From an uncultured Cellvibrionales bacterium (GTDB taxonomy: Bacteria; Pseudomonadota; Gammaproteobacteria; Pseudomonadales; Cellvibrionaceae): 42,856 bases of DNA. Positions 34,428 through 42,228 of this stretch are shown one piece after another; within the stretch, counting starts at the first letter, position 1, and each line of letters opens with the position of its first letter. Made by a program: the position numbers and the translations under genes. The stretch spans positions 1 through 42,856 of the forward strand of contig CAJWZU010000021.1 in the NCBI GenBank assembly GCA_913050115.1. Reading direction: 5' to 3'. The notes beneath the pieces are model-generated. The model was not told the origin of the DNA. It did not search any database and saw only the letters and a program-made list of their open reading frames with translations.

Positions 34428-36691
34428 GCTTTTCCAGTGCTGTCCTCTTTATCGCTCTCTTCGCCGCTTTCGTCTCCGCTTTCGTCTCCGCTCTCCTCTC
34501 CACTCTCTTCGCCATAGTAGCCACCATAATAATGGGCATACTGATCGCTATAGGCGCCCTTTTTATCCATGTCCATGCCATTTAAGACTACGCCGGTGAT
34601 AGCGGCATTCACATCATTTAAACGCTTGAGGCAGCCTTTCACTAAGCTGACTGAAGTAGAATCGGCGCGGACCACATAAATTACAGCATCGGCCAACGAC
34701 GACAGCACCAGAGCATCACTCACCGCTTGCGTCGGCGCCGAGTCGATAATAATACGGTCGTAATGTTTCAGTAGACCTTCTAACACTTGCGCAAAGCGCT
34801 TGGACGACAGCAATTCCAGCGGATTTGGCGGCACCATGCCAGCAGGCATGACATCCATCTTGCCGATATCCCAGCGATGGATGCACTCTTTGGCCTCGGC
34901 AGTACCCGAAACCAAATTCGACAAACCCTTAGCCTTGCGGTCCAGACCACAAGTGGCTGCCACAGTCGGACGGCGCATATCGCCATCAATAAGCAACACC
35001 CTTTCCATTTGCGCTAGAGCCTCACCCAAATTCAAGGCAATGGTCGATTTGCCCTCGTTGGGCGTTGAAGAAGTAACAACCGTAATTTTGGCAGGTGCAT
35101 CTAGGTTACTCAGTACAAAACCGGTACGAATGGTACGAATCGACTCTGCAAACTGGCCGCGGCTGTCGCTAACAAAGGCTTCTAAGGCTTTGTCAGTTAG
35201 ACGATTCTTAACCTGGGGCACTATACCCAATAAAGTTTGGTGTAGACGCTCTTCGATATCTTCGGGGCGGCGCAGAGTGTTATCCAGCATATCTAATACG
35301 AAGGCCAATACCACACCAAACAAGGTTGAGGCGACCATGGCCAGCGCTACTATTAATTGCTTTTTTGGTTTAATCGGCAGGCGCGGCTCTATAGCTAAAT
35401 CGATGACCCGCGCGTGAGCAGCCTGCATGCCACCGGCTTCGTCCGTCTCTTTTATTCGCTTGGTGAACATTTCATACAGCTGGCGATTGGTGTTGGCATC
35501 GCGTTCTAGATCGCTCAATTTAAAGCTCTTACGACTGACCTGCTGCACCTCCACCTTAAGCTCTTCTACACGCTCCTGCAGCGATACCACATTGTCCTGC
35601 GCCACTTCATAGTCGCGACTGATACTGGCAATAATACTCAATACCTGATTACGAATAGAGTCTATGGCGCGAATTTTCTCCGCCTTAGCCGACTGCATTT
35701 TGGGATGCTTGGGGCCGTAACGCTTGGCTAAATCAGATACCGCACGACTGGCTTTCGACTCGTCGTCTTTCAAATCTTTAATCAGCGGGTGAGCCAACAC
35801 CTCGGGAATCGACAACAGTTCATCGGCAGAGCGATTGCGCAGCGACGAGGCCTTTCGATTGAGGTTGTCTAATTCCGAGCGACGCAGGCGTGCTTTAACT
35901 AATTGCGAGGTCAGCTCTTCTAACTCGGCTGATGACAGCGTCAATACGCCCTCGATGTCGAGCAAATTCTCGCGTTCGCGATAATCCTGCAGCGCCAACT
36001 CAGACAGGCTTAAGTTAGTGCGCAGACCCTCTAGGCGTTTGCCCAACCAATTCGCCGCCTTGCGGGTGACTTCAAGCTTGGCCTCAAGATGGCTCTCGAT
36101 ATAGACCTCGGCCATAGTGTTGGCAGCGAGCGCCGCCAATTCAGGCGAGAATGAATCAAAGCTGATTTTAACTAACTGCGTTTTGCGCACCGGGGTAATA
36201 CTCAACCGCTCCATAAACTTTTCAGTCAACTTAGCAATGACTTCGTCTTCACTCGGGGGTTTTTCGGGCTTACCACTGGGCAACAATGAACCCAGACTAA
36301 AGCCATCCTTGACCACCGGATTAAAAAACACGCTGTTAATTAAATCTAACCGACGCACGGTGCGCTCAGCCAACTGGCGCGACTTTAAAATCTCGAACTG
36401 CGTTAAAAAATACTCATCACCCTTGGTATTCATGCCGTAAATTTCTTCGATCGACACCACCTTAGCTTGGTTGGCCTCGATCAACAGGGTTGTGCTGGCG
36501 CGATAGGTCGGCGCCATCGACCAAGCCGCTAAAATAGCGAACACCGTCACCACAGCTGTAAAACCAGCAATATTAAACTTATTGAGCATCAACACACGCC
36601 AATAATGGCGTAAATCGATCACTTCTTCGGCACTGTTATTTTGAAAATTATTCTGGGAGGGCTGACTAGACATCGACATTCCTTGATTCAT
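34424..36691 (-). CDS. wzc: Wzc-type tyrosine autokinase and chain-length regulator
   Basis: 755 residues. Two membrane segments (about 42-62 and 445-465) flank a periplasmic Wzz domain and coiled coil with a GNVR-like region. The cytoplasmic BY-kinase follows: Walker A in STPNEGKSTIALNL (Lys548), Walker A-prime VLLIDGDMRRPTV, Walker B IIIDSAP. A tail with six tyrosines (714, 718, 721, 722, 725, 726) is the autophosphorylation cluster. After it comes an unusual acidic tail (728-747) of five EESG/DESG-type repeats. It controls polymer length and export, and is the VpsO position. The stop overlaps leader ORF 1. Confidence 0.95.
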   Translation of the reverse strand: MNQGMSMSSQPSQNNFQNNSAEEVIDLRHYWRVLMLNKFNIAGFTAVVTVFAILAAWSMAPTYRASTTLLIEANQAKVVSIEEIYGMNTKGDEYFLTQFEILKSRQLAERTVRRLDLINSVFFNPVVKDGFSLGSLLPSGKPEKPPSEDEVIAKLTEKFMERLSITPVRKTQLVKISFDSFSPELAALAANTMAEVYIESHLEAKLEVTRKAANWLGKRLEGLRTNLSLSELALQDYRERENLLDIEGVLTLSSAELEELTSQLVKARLRRSELDNLNRKASSLRNRSADELLSIPEVLAHPLIKDLKDDESKASRAVSDLAKRYGPKHPKMQSAKAEKIRAIDSIRNQVLSIIASISRDYEVAQDNVVSLQERVEELKVEVQQVSRKSFKLSDLERDANTNRQLYEMFTKRIKETDEAGGMQAAHARVIDLAIEPRLPIKPKKQLIVALAMVASTLFGVVLAFVLDMLDNTLRRPEDIEERLHQTLLGIVPQVKNRLTDKALEAFVSDSRGQFAESIRTIRTGFVLSNLDAPAKITVVTSSTPNEGKSTIALNLGEALAQMERVLLIDGDMRRPTVAATCGLDRKAKGLSNLVSGTAEAKECIHRWDIGKMDVMPAGMVPPNPLELLSSKRFAQVLEGLLKHYDRIIIDSAPTQAVSDALVLSSLADAVIYVVRADSTSVSLVKGCLKRLNDVNAAITGVVLNGMDMDKKGAYSDQYAHYYGGYYGEESGEESGDESGDESGEESDKEDSTGKA
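34451..34510 (-). repeat. Five 12-bp repeats coding the acidic tail of Wzc
   Basis: Units read EESG, EESG, DESG, DESG, EESD on the minus strand. The units differ mostly at third positions. They follow directly on the tyrosine cluster. Confidence 0.9.
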
Positions 36692-36727
36692 GAGCCTTTC
36701 ACTTAAATCGTTAATTTAAGATGAATT

Positions 36728-36742
36728 GATGGTTCAACCATC
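36728..36742. promoter_or_regulatory. Palindrome upstream of wzc
   Basis: GATGGTT and AACCATC around a single central base, 37 nt upstream of the wzc start. A second repeat, AACTTTA/TAAAGTT with 8-nt spacing, lies about 20 nt further up (36762-36783). They may be operators, but the regulator is unknown. The rest of the 230-bp gap holds nothing recognisable. Confidence 0.35.
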
Positions 36743-36921
36743 ATTGTCTTAATACTGAGAAACTTTAACAGCGGCTAAAGTTATAATCTTTAGTGAAATA
36801 GAGGAGGTACTAGGTACAGTGTGCAGGTCGCACTGTTGTAATCGCGACATACCGTTCATCCTGAACATCAGTAGTGCGCCACCGCCACTATTTGGGCAAT
36901 AACGCATTTTTAACGCATCCG

Positions 36922-37461
36922 CTAAAAGAAGCTCTGCTCTACTGTAATAATATCGCCTGGTGCTACAGGGCTATTCAGCTCTTCTTCGCGCTCTTCATTA
37001 TCGCCATCACCGTCGCTAATCACCATGACTAACTTTTTCGAAGCGCGCTCGGTGAAGCCACCGGCCAGTGACACAGCCTTACGGATCGATAAACCAGGCT
37101 GAAAGGCATAACCACCGGGTTTTTCCACTTCGCCGTTAATAAAAAACTGACGATATTCAAGAATAGTAACGGTCACCTGTGGCTCCACAAAGTAATCGGG
37201 CTTTAAGCCACTAATCACCTTAGATTCCAACTGACCCACGGTCATACCGAGAATTTCCAACTCACCCAAAAATGGGTAAGAAATGGTGCCGGCATCACTC
37301 AGTAGGGTCTCTACGGTCATCTCCTCTTCGCCGTAAACCTGCAGCTTAATCCTGTCGCCAGAGCCAAGACGATAGTCAGACAGGCCCGCCGCCTGTACTG
37401 GCAGCGAAAGAAACAGTAGTGGCAGCACTGTTAGGCTGAAGAACTTCATTATTTTATGCAT
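36922..37461 (-). CDS. Polysaccharide export protein (Wza/VpsN-like, short form)
   Basis: 179 residues. Signal peptide ending at VQA (about 24), a Poly_export domain (YRLGSGDRIKLQVYGEEEMT, then ISYPFLGELEILGMT) and one SLBB domain (FFINGEVEKPGGYAFQPGL). E. coli Wza is about twice as long and is a lipoprotein; this one has no lipobox Cys and no C-terminal membrane helix, so it must rely on another protein to cross the outer membrane. The beta-barrel gene upstream is the obvious candidate. ATG 37461 has AGG 8 nt upstream. Confidence 0.9.
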   Translation of the reverse strand: MHKIMKFFSLTVLPLLFLSLPVQAAGLSDYRLGSGDRIKLQVYGEEEMTVETLLSDAGTISYPFLGELEILGMTVGQLESKVISGLKPDYFVEPQVTVTILEYRQFFINGEVEKPGGYAFQPGLSIRKAVSLAGGFTERASKKLVMVISDGDGDNEEREEELNSPVAPGDIITVEQSFF

Positions 37462-37516
37462 TGAGCAAACCTGCTAAGCAAATATTCTATATACATTTTA
37501 ACACACAACATAAATG

Positions 37517-37565
37517 AAAAAAGCGGTGTCACCTTTACCCATTAGTAAAGGCGACACCGCTTTTT
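37517..37565. terminator. Terminator between the beta-barrel and export protein genes
   Basis: Stem GCGGTGTC (37523-37530) with GACACCGC (37553-37560), extended by CCTTTAC/GTAAAGG across one A-C mismatch, loop CCATTA, with A6 on one side and T5 on the other. It lies 24 nt after the beta-barrel stop and upstream of the export gene, so the latter probably has its own promoter or depends on read-through. Confidence 0.88.
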
Positions 37566-37588
37566 AGTGTTGCATTAGATACTATCCC

Positions 37589-38833
37589 TTAAAAGGACAA
37601 ATCAACACCCAAAGTGAACTTGTTGCGATCAAAGTCAAAACTACTCAAAGGCAACGCCGGGGCATCGACTCTAGAATCTCTCTCAGAATAGTCATAGGCC
37701 AAGCTAACGCTGACCCAACGCTTAATAGTGTAATCAATGCTAACACCGGCGTTAACAGAGTCGTCGCTTCGGTTATTGAACGAATTAACGTAATCTTCAC
37801 TTAGCGTCATCACGTAGACACTGCTGTTAATGCTGTCGCTCCAACCGTGCTGCCAACCCAGAGTTATATTCTCGGCGTCGATGAAATCACCAATACCGCT
37901 CGATTCCTGCGGCTTGTTACCCGATGACAGGGTAAAGACAGAGTAGGTCTTAGGCGACCACGTCATAGCGACATCCCAACTACTCCCGTCGTAATCCTTG
38001 CGGCTGGTAGAGTCGAACTCTTTTTCTTGGTAACCGAGCTTCACAGTACCCGTTGTTTTGCCGGTAATATTCCACTCGACACCAACAAAAGCACGGGCCA
38101 GGCTACCATCATAATCACCCCTACGAACATCGGCAGGCCTAGATTGGTCATAGTCAATATCGGTGTATTCACCCTCAGCCAGGAATTTAGTGGCCGAGGA
38201 TATACTCCAGTAGAAAGTACCCGTGGCTTTTTGTTCGTTGCGATCGCGCTCGCGAGTAGTATCGCGATGATTAGTATACTTTTTGTCGTAATCTTCCAGA
38301 TCCAAGACTAAACGACCTGGTGTGGTATCAGCACCAAAAGTGTAAGTACCGCCTAAAATAGAGGACTCATATTCATCGGGTGTTTGAAGCGCTCTATTGG
38401 GAACAATATCGCCACTAGTGTCACTACCGCGATCTTCATGGGCGCGATCATAGTTGCCGCGCACAGCAAGTTTATTACGGCTACTTAATTGCCAAGCGGC
38501 ATCGGCATTTACAAAGTGATCAACATAATCATCATCGCGGCTAGAAGTGTAACGGCCGGCGGCCAACTTATAACCGAGATTATATTCACTTTTGTCCGTT
38601 TTCAGGCCCAACTGCAACTCAGGCGCAACTATCGTTACCCACGAGCTGATATCCTTAGTGGTAGGCTCTTTATCATTAGCCATGGTGACGTTGTCATCAT
38701 GGACCTGATCAACACTTAAAGTAGGGATTAATTCAAACCCACCAAACTTAACCGGCGCTGGGTCAATAGCGGCTTGAGCTTGAGCGGCAAGCAATAGCGC
38801 GCAAGATGAAAGAGTAGCAAATTTGAATGACAT
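37589..38833 (-). CDS. Outer-membrane beta-barrel protein of the EPS locus (VpsM-like)
   Basis: 414 residues from ATG 38833, which has AGGGA 8 nt upstream; the frame is open 38 codons further but that part is not signal-like. A signal peptide ends at AQA (about 22). The rest alternates in beta strands, with many Asp/Tyr/Trp, and ends in the C-terminal DLSF (Phe) typical of BAM substrates. It resembles the beta-barrel porin 2 family found in EPS loci. With the short export protein it may form the outer-membrane exit. Confidence 0.8.
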   Translation of the reverse strand: MSFKFATLSSCALLLAAQAQAAIDPAPVKFGGFELIPTLSVDQVHDDNVTMANDKEPTTKDISSWVTIVAPELQLGLKTDKSEYNLGYKLAAGRYTSSRDDDYVDHFVNADAAWQLSSRNKLAVRGNYDRAHEDRGSDTSGDIVPNRALQTPDEYESSILGGTYTFGADTTPGRLVLDLEDYDKKYTNHRDTTRERDRNEQKATGTFYWSISSATKFLAEGEYTDIDYDQSRPADVRRGDYDGSLARAFVGVEWNITGKTTGTVKLGYQEKEFDSTSRKDYDGSSWDVAMTWSPKTYSVFTLSSGNKPQESSGIGDFIDAENITLGWQHGWSDSINSSVYVMTLSEDYVNSFNNRSDDSVNAGVSIDYTIKRWVSVSLAYDYSERDSRVDAPALPLSSFDFDRNKFTLGVDLSF

Positions 38834-39154
38834 TATAATTGTCCCTAATCTATAAATATGGTGCGGATATTCTGTATCTCTACGGAGCACTTTAGAAATA
38901 CTGTTCATTTTTTTGCGGACTATACAGCTTTTTATGACACAAATCATTGGCTTTTTATAACTAAAGGAGTATATAGGAGCTTAATGGTCGCTCCAGCAGC
39001 TTTAACAGTTAATAAGACCAACGGCAGCACACTGTGCGCATGTGGCTAGCTAAAACCTAGAAGCGCAGCGTACTCAAAACTTAACTTGCTGCCCCAGCTC
39101 TTTCTAGCAACTAAAAGCGAAGCAAGCTCGCCTCTAGTACTTGTCCCTTGTCGC
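38834..39154. other. 321-bp intergenic region between manC and the beta-barrel gene
   Basis: This must contain the promoter of the beta-barrel gene (minus). On the plus strand a 21-codon frame with a good RBS (ATG 38984) exists but nothing supports it as a gene. No terminator is clear after manC. Confidence 0.35.
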
Positions 39155-40621
39155 CTATCCGCGCCCGTATTTATCCTCAAAACGCACAATATCATCCTCG
39201 CCTAGATACGAGCCTGACTGCACTTCGATCATCTCAAGTGGGAGTACGCCTGGGTTGTAGAGTCGGTGAGTGACACCGAGGGGAATATAAGTCGACTGGT
39301 TCTCGGCCAGTAATATTTCTTCGTCGCCCTTAGTTACCAGCGCCGTCCCCGACACTACTATCCAGTGTTCGGCGCGATGATGGTGCATCTGCAAACTCAG
39401 CTGGGCGCCGGGGTTAACCACTATACGCTTAACCTGAAAACGCTCACCGAAGTCGATAGAATCGTAATAACCCCAGGGCCGGAATACCTTGCGGTGGTTG
39501 CTCGCCATAGCCTGCATAGATTTGCGCTTATCCGATTTAAGCCGACCGACTATATCTTTAACTTTTTGCACGTGCTCTTTAGTCGACACCAATAGCGCGT
39601 CATCGGTATCGACAACAATCAAGTCTTCAACGCCTATCGCCGCTACTAATTTATCGCCACACGCGCGCACATAGCAGTTACTGGTATCTTCCAGCATCAC
39701 TTCGCCGTTACAGGCATTGCCGGCCGCATCTTTTTCCGACACCTCCCACAAGGCCGACCAAGAACCAACATCGTTCCACCCGCAGTCCATCGGTACTACA
39801 ACGACTGAGTTTGAGCCGTCAGCTTTACTGCATAAAGGCTCCATAACGGCGTAATCGATAGAGTCATCTGGGCAGGCTAAAAAGGCTTCTTTTTCAGCGC
39901 GAATAAAGTCCGTATCAACAACAGCGGCGGCCATAGACTTCTCGCAAGCGGCGAGAATTTCTGAGCTGTGTATTTTTAACTCTGCTAAGTAGCGACTGGC
40001 ACGAATCAGAAACATACCGCTGTTCCAGTAATAGTGACCACTGGCAACATACTGCTCAGCCGTCGCTAAATCAGGCTTCTCAACAAACTGGTCTACCTTA
40101 TAGCCTGCTGATTGCCCTTGCTCGCCGCTAGTATCTAGCAATTCGTCACTTCTTTTTATATAGCCATAGCCCGTCTCTAGGCCAGTCGCCACTATACCGA
40201 AGGTCACCAGCTTACCGGCTTCAGCTAACGGAGTGGCCTGCTCAACAGCAGCACGAAAATCTGCCGGCTGGGTAATCACATGATCAGCCGCTAACACCAG
40301 AAGCAATGGGTCTAGGCCCTCAGCTTTGGCGTGTAACGCAGCCAAGGCAATGGCCGGCGCGGTATTGCGTCCAGCAGGCTCAAGAATGACCTTACCTTGG
40401 TCAAGGCCAAGCTGCCGCAATTGTTCAGCGGCAGTAAAGCGATGATCTTCACCACAAATCAGCAAAGGATCCGAACAATTTAAGCCCTTTAGACGAGCAA
40501 TCGTGTCCTGCAACATAGTGCTGTCACCCGTGAGCGACAAAAATTGCTTCGGGTTTTTACTTCGGGATAGTGGCCACAAACGGGAGCCAGAGCCACCGCA
40601 GAGAATTACAGGAAGGATCAT
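39155..40621 (-). CDS. manC: Mannose-1-phosphate guanylyltransferase / mannose-6-phosphate isomerase
   Basis: 488 residues, the bifunctional type II form. The nucleotidyltransferase signature [20 protein letters not shown] (9-28) is followed by FVEKPD (GDP-mannose pyrophosphorylase motif) and YYWNSGMFL. The C-terminal cupin carries the isomerase: [19 protein letters not shown] and [13 protein letters not shown] with metal His residues. It makes GDP-mannose for EPS. A TATAAT at 40651-40656 (minus) lies 30 nt before the start. Confidence 0.95.
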   Translation of the reverse strand: MILPVILCGGSGSRLWPLSRSKNPKQFLSLTGDSTMLQDTIARLKGLNCSDPLLICGEDHRFTAAEQLRQLGLDQGKVILEPAGRNTAPAIALAALHAKAEGLDPLLLVLAADHVITQPADFRAAVEQATPLAEAGKLVTFGIVATGLETGYGYIKRSDELLDTSGEQGQSAGYKVDQFVEKPDLATAEQYVASGHYYWNSGMFLIRASRYLAELKIHSSEILAACEKSMAAAVVDTDFIRAEKEAFLACPDDSIDYAVMEPLCSKADGSNSVVVVPMDCGWNDVGSWSALWEVSEKDAAGNACNGEVMLEDTSNCYVRACGDKLVAAIGVEDLIVVDTDDALLVSTKEHVQKVKDIVGRLKSDKRKSMQAMASNHRKVFRPWGYYDSIDFGERFQVKRIVVNPGAQLSLQMHHHRAEHWIVVSGTALVTKGDEEILLAENQSTYIPLGVTHRLYNPGVLPLEMIEVQSGSYLGEDDIVRFEDKYGRG

Positions 40622-40650
40622 AAGTAACTTGCGAATCGAGAATTTAAACT

Positions 40651-40656
40651 ATTATA
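40651..40656 (-). promoter_or_regulatory. Candidate -10 box for manC
   Basis: TATAAT on the minus strand, 30 nt upstream of the manC ATG. The -35 is weak. A promoter here is expected, because the upstream 510 bp contain only a pseudogene. Confidence 0.4.
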
Positions 40657-40749
40657 ACGCCGACCATTAACTCAGAGAATATATCACTGGCTCTTGCTAT
40701 AGATCCAGCCGCCACGTAGGCCGAGGTGAACTCCAAGTTCTTTTAGGGC

Positions 40750-40956
40750 CTAGCCGCCACTTTTATAAGTCATTATTACTGAGCTTCTGTCTCGGCTCAA
40801 AATACCATATTCAGGTGTATCAATATCTGATGGCATTCGTTCAAAAAAATCGTCGCCCCCTAAATAAACCTGATTCCGAAGTCCTTTTAATGGCGATGGC
40901 GGGTCCTTAATCTCAGCAACATATTGCTTGCGGCCATTAAAGACATTACAGCATTG
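40750..40956 (-). pseudogene. Remnant of a Y1-type (IS200-like/RAYT) transposase, C-terminal end
   Basis: 68 codons open to TAG at 40750, entered through an in-frame TGA at 40957. The product contains GRKQYVAEIKDPPSPLKGLR then NQVYLGGDDFFERM, the closing signature of REP-associated/IS200-like transposases, whose typical form is LR.QIYLG...F...M. The catalytic HUH and Tyr motifs are gone. The neighbouring DNA (40957-41132) shows further broken frames. It lies between manC and the WecG-type gene. I see no terminal hairpins or target duplication. The remainder, 40657-40749, shows nothing. Confidence 0.75.
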
Positions 40957-41132
40957 TCACAAAAAGCAGATAACAGCCAATCAACCCGTCAACAACTTGG
41001 CCCTGAGCTTGCCCAGCCGCTGTCCAACAACTGCTCTAACGCCAATTTTTGGCTGAGCAGACTATTTGTGCATGGGCCGGATTCAACAACGATGACGTCA
41101 AGGTAGTTGGCCCTAAAAGCGCAGCACACTAA

Positions 41133-41861
41133 CTAGCTAAACCTTTCTTTTAACAACAACCAAGAAAATTTACTGTTGGTCAGCAGGTAGCGCTTCCACA
41201 TACGGCCCGGCTCCTGCAACACACGGTAAAACCACTCTAAGCCAGAACTTTGCATCCATACCGGCGCACGCTTGACCTTGCCCGCAACCACGTCAAAGGT
41301 TCCGCCAACGCCCATCACGAAGTTAACCCCCAACTGGTCTTGCCACTTGTTAATAAAGTTTTCTTTGTTGGGTGAGGTGATCGCAACAAACAACAGCTTG
41401 GCGCCGGATTCACGAATATCATTAACCACCGCTTGCTCGTCATCCCAGAAATAGCCATGGTTATGACCGGCAATTTTCAGGTCAGGATAAAGCGCTTTAA
41501 CCACCTCGGCGGTTTTTTCTACCACGGCTTGGGTCGCACCCAATAAAAACACAGGGAAATCGCGCTTGGCGCTCATTGCTAATAAATTGTGAAACAGGTC
41601 GACACCGGCAACACGTTCAGGCACATCATGGCCACAAAAGCGTGCACCCCATGCGACACCCATACCATCGATATTGATGATATCGCAATCCTTTACTGAC
41701 TCAGCCAGCACAGGGTCTTTCTGCATATTCACCAGTTTGGCAACATTCACCACCACGTGCTGGGTAAAGGTATCACTAGCAACTTTTGCTTCAATATAAT
41801 CGACGGCCTCGCCCATAGTGCAAACATCCATAGGTGACTTTAAAAATTCAATACGCTTCAT
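41133..41861 (-). CDS. WecG/TagA/CpsF family glycosyltransferase
   Basis: 242 residues. Family landmarks: TQHVVVNVAKLVNMQKDPVL, INIDGMGVAWGARF (Asp-Gly-Met, acceptor site), FLLGATQ, FVAITSPNKENFI and the C-terminal GVGGTFDVVAGKVKRAPVWM with SSGLEWFYRVLQEPGRMWKRY. The family adds N-acetylmannosaminuronate or similar to lipid-linked sugar. It is the only chain-extending transferase of the EPS locus in the window, and probably acts after the WcaJ-type enzyme. First gene of the minus-strand EPS run. Confidence 0.93.
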   Translation of the reverse strand: MKRIEFLKSPMDVCTMGEAVDYIEAKVASDTFTQHVVVNVAKLVNMQKDPVLAESVKDCDIINIDGMGVAWGARFCGHDVPERVAGVDLFHNLLAMSAKRDFPVFLLGATQAVVEKTAEVVKALYPDLKIAGHNHGYFWDDEQAVVNDIRESGAKLLFVAITSPNKENFINKWQDQLGVNFVMGVGGTFDVVAGKVKRAPVWMQSSGLEWFYRVLQEPGRMWKRYLLTNSKFSWLLLKERFS

Positions 41862-41968
41862 GATTACTTCTCAATATCCCTATAACTAATTTACTAATCG
41901 ATTAACGCCATCGACTAATCGAGGTACATTAAACTTCACCAACGATCCTTTAAATAAACTCGACAGTT

Positions 41969-42228
41969 CTAAATACTGTCAGTAACTGCGCGGTATGTAT
42001 CATGTATCGGTAAAAACTCTTTAACCGATTTCACCTCAACAACTACCGCTCCTTCAGCCACAAGGTCTAGCCGATAACCAACACCTAGCTCAACGACCTG
42101 ATAGTGCTCTGCTAAATCAAACTGAGCATCTACCTTTATCTCGCTTGTTGCCGCTCGAACAACAAACACGCAGCGTAAGCCGACTCCAACAAACCGAGTT
42201 CAAAAATTCGATGCACCGCAATGGTAGG
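41969..42228 (-). pseudogene. Frameshifted GxxExxY family gene
   Basis: Two reading frames together give a GxxExxY protein. The upstream frame (42228 to 42139) encodes PTIAVHRIFELGLLESAYAA and continues into CLLFERQQA before its stop. The downstream frame (42169 to 41969) encodes LGVGYRLDLVAEGAVVVEV, then KSVKEFLPIHDTY, the family core with the Asp and Glu-x-Lys nuclease-like residues. A frameshift lies at about 42142-42166. The usual family N-terminus and the C-terminal end are also short. Function of intact family members is unknown. Confidence 0.75.

Larger units (their letters stand above)
34247..34432 (-). repeat. 76-bp-period repeat of the phosphatase gene start
   Basis: Two full units (34247-34322 and 34323-34398) and a partial third (34399-34432), all with period 76. 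On the minus strand each unit holds a version of the first 37 bases of the phosphatase gene plus about 39 bases of linker. The real gene reads MIDVHCHLLPGI; the copies read MINARCHLLPRI and MINARCYLSPRI, so the metal ligand His5 is lost. The ancestral state was probably a direct 4-nt ATGA overlap between wzc and the phosphatase gene. Confidence 0.95.

Noticed and set aside
38984-39049. 21-codon plus-strand ORF with AGGAGC site between the beta-barrel gene and manC
   Set aside because: No homology visible and antisense to the flanking genes' promoter region.
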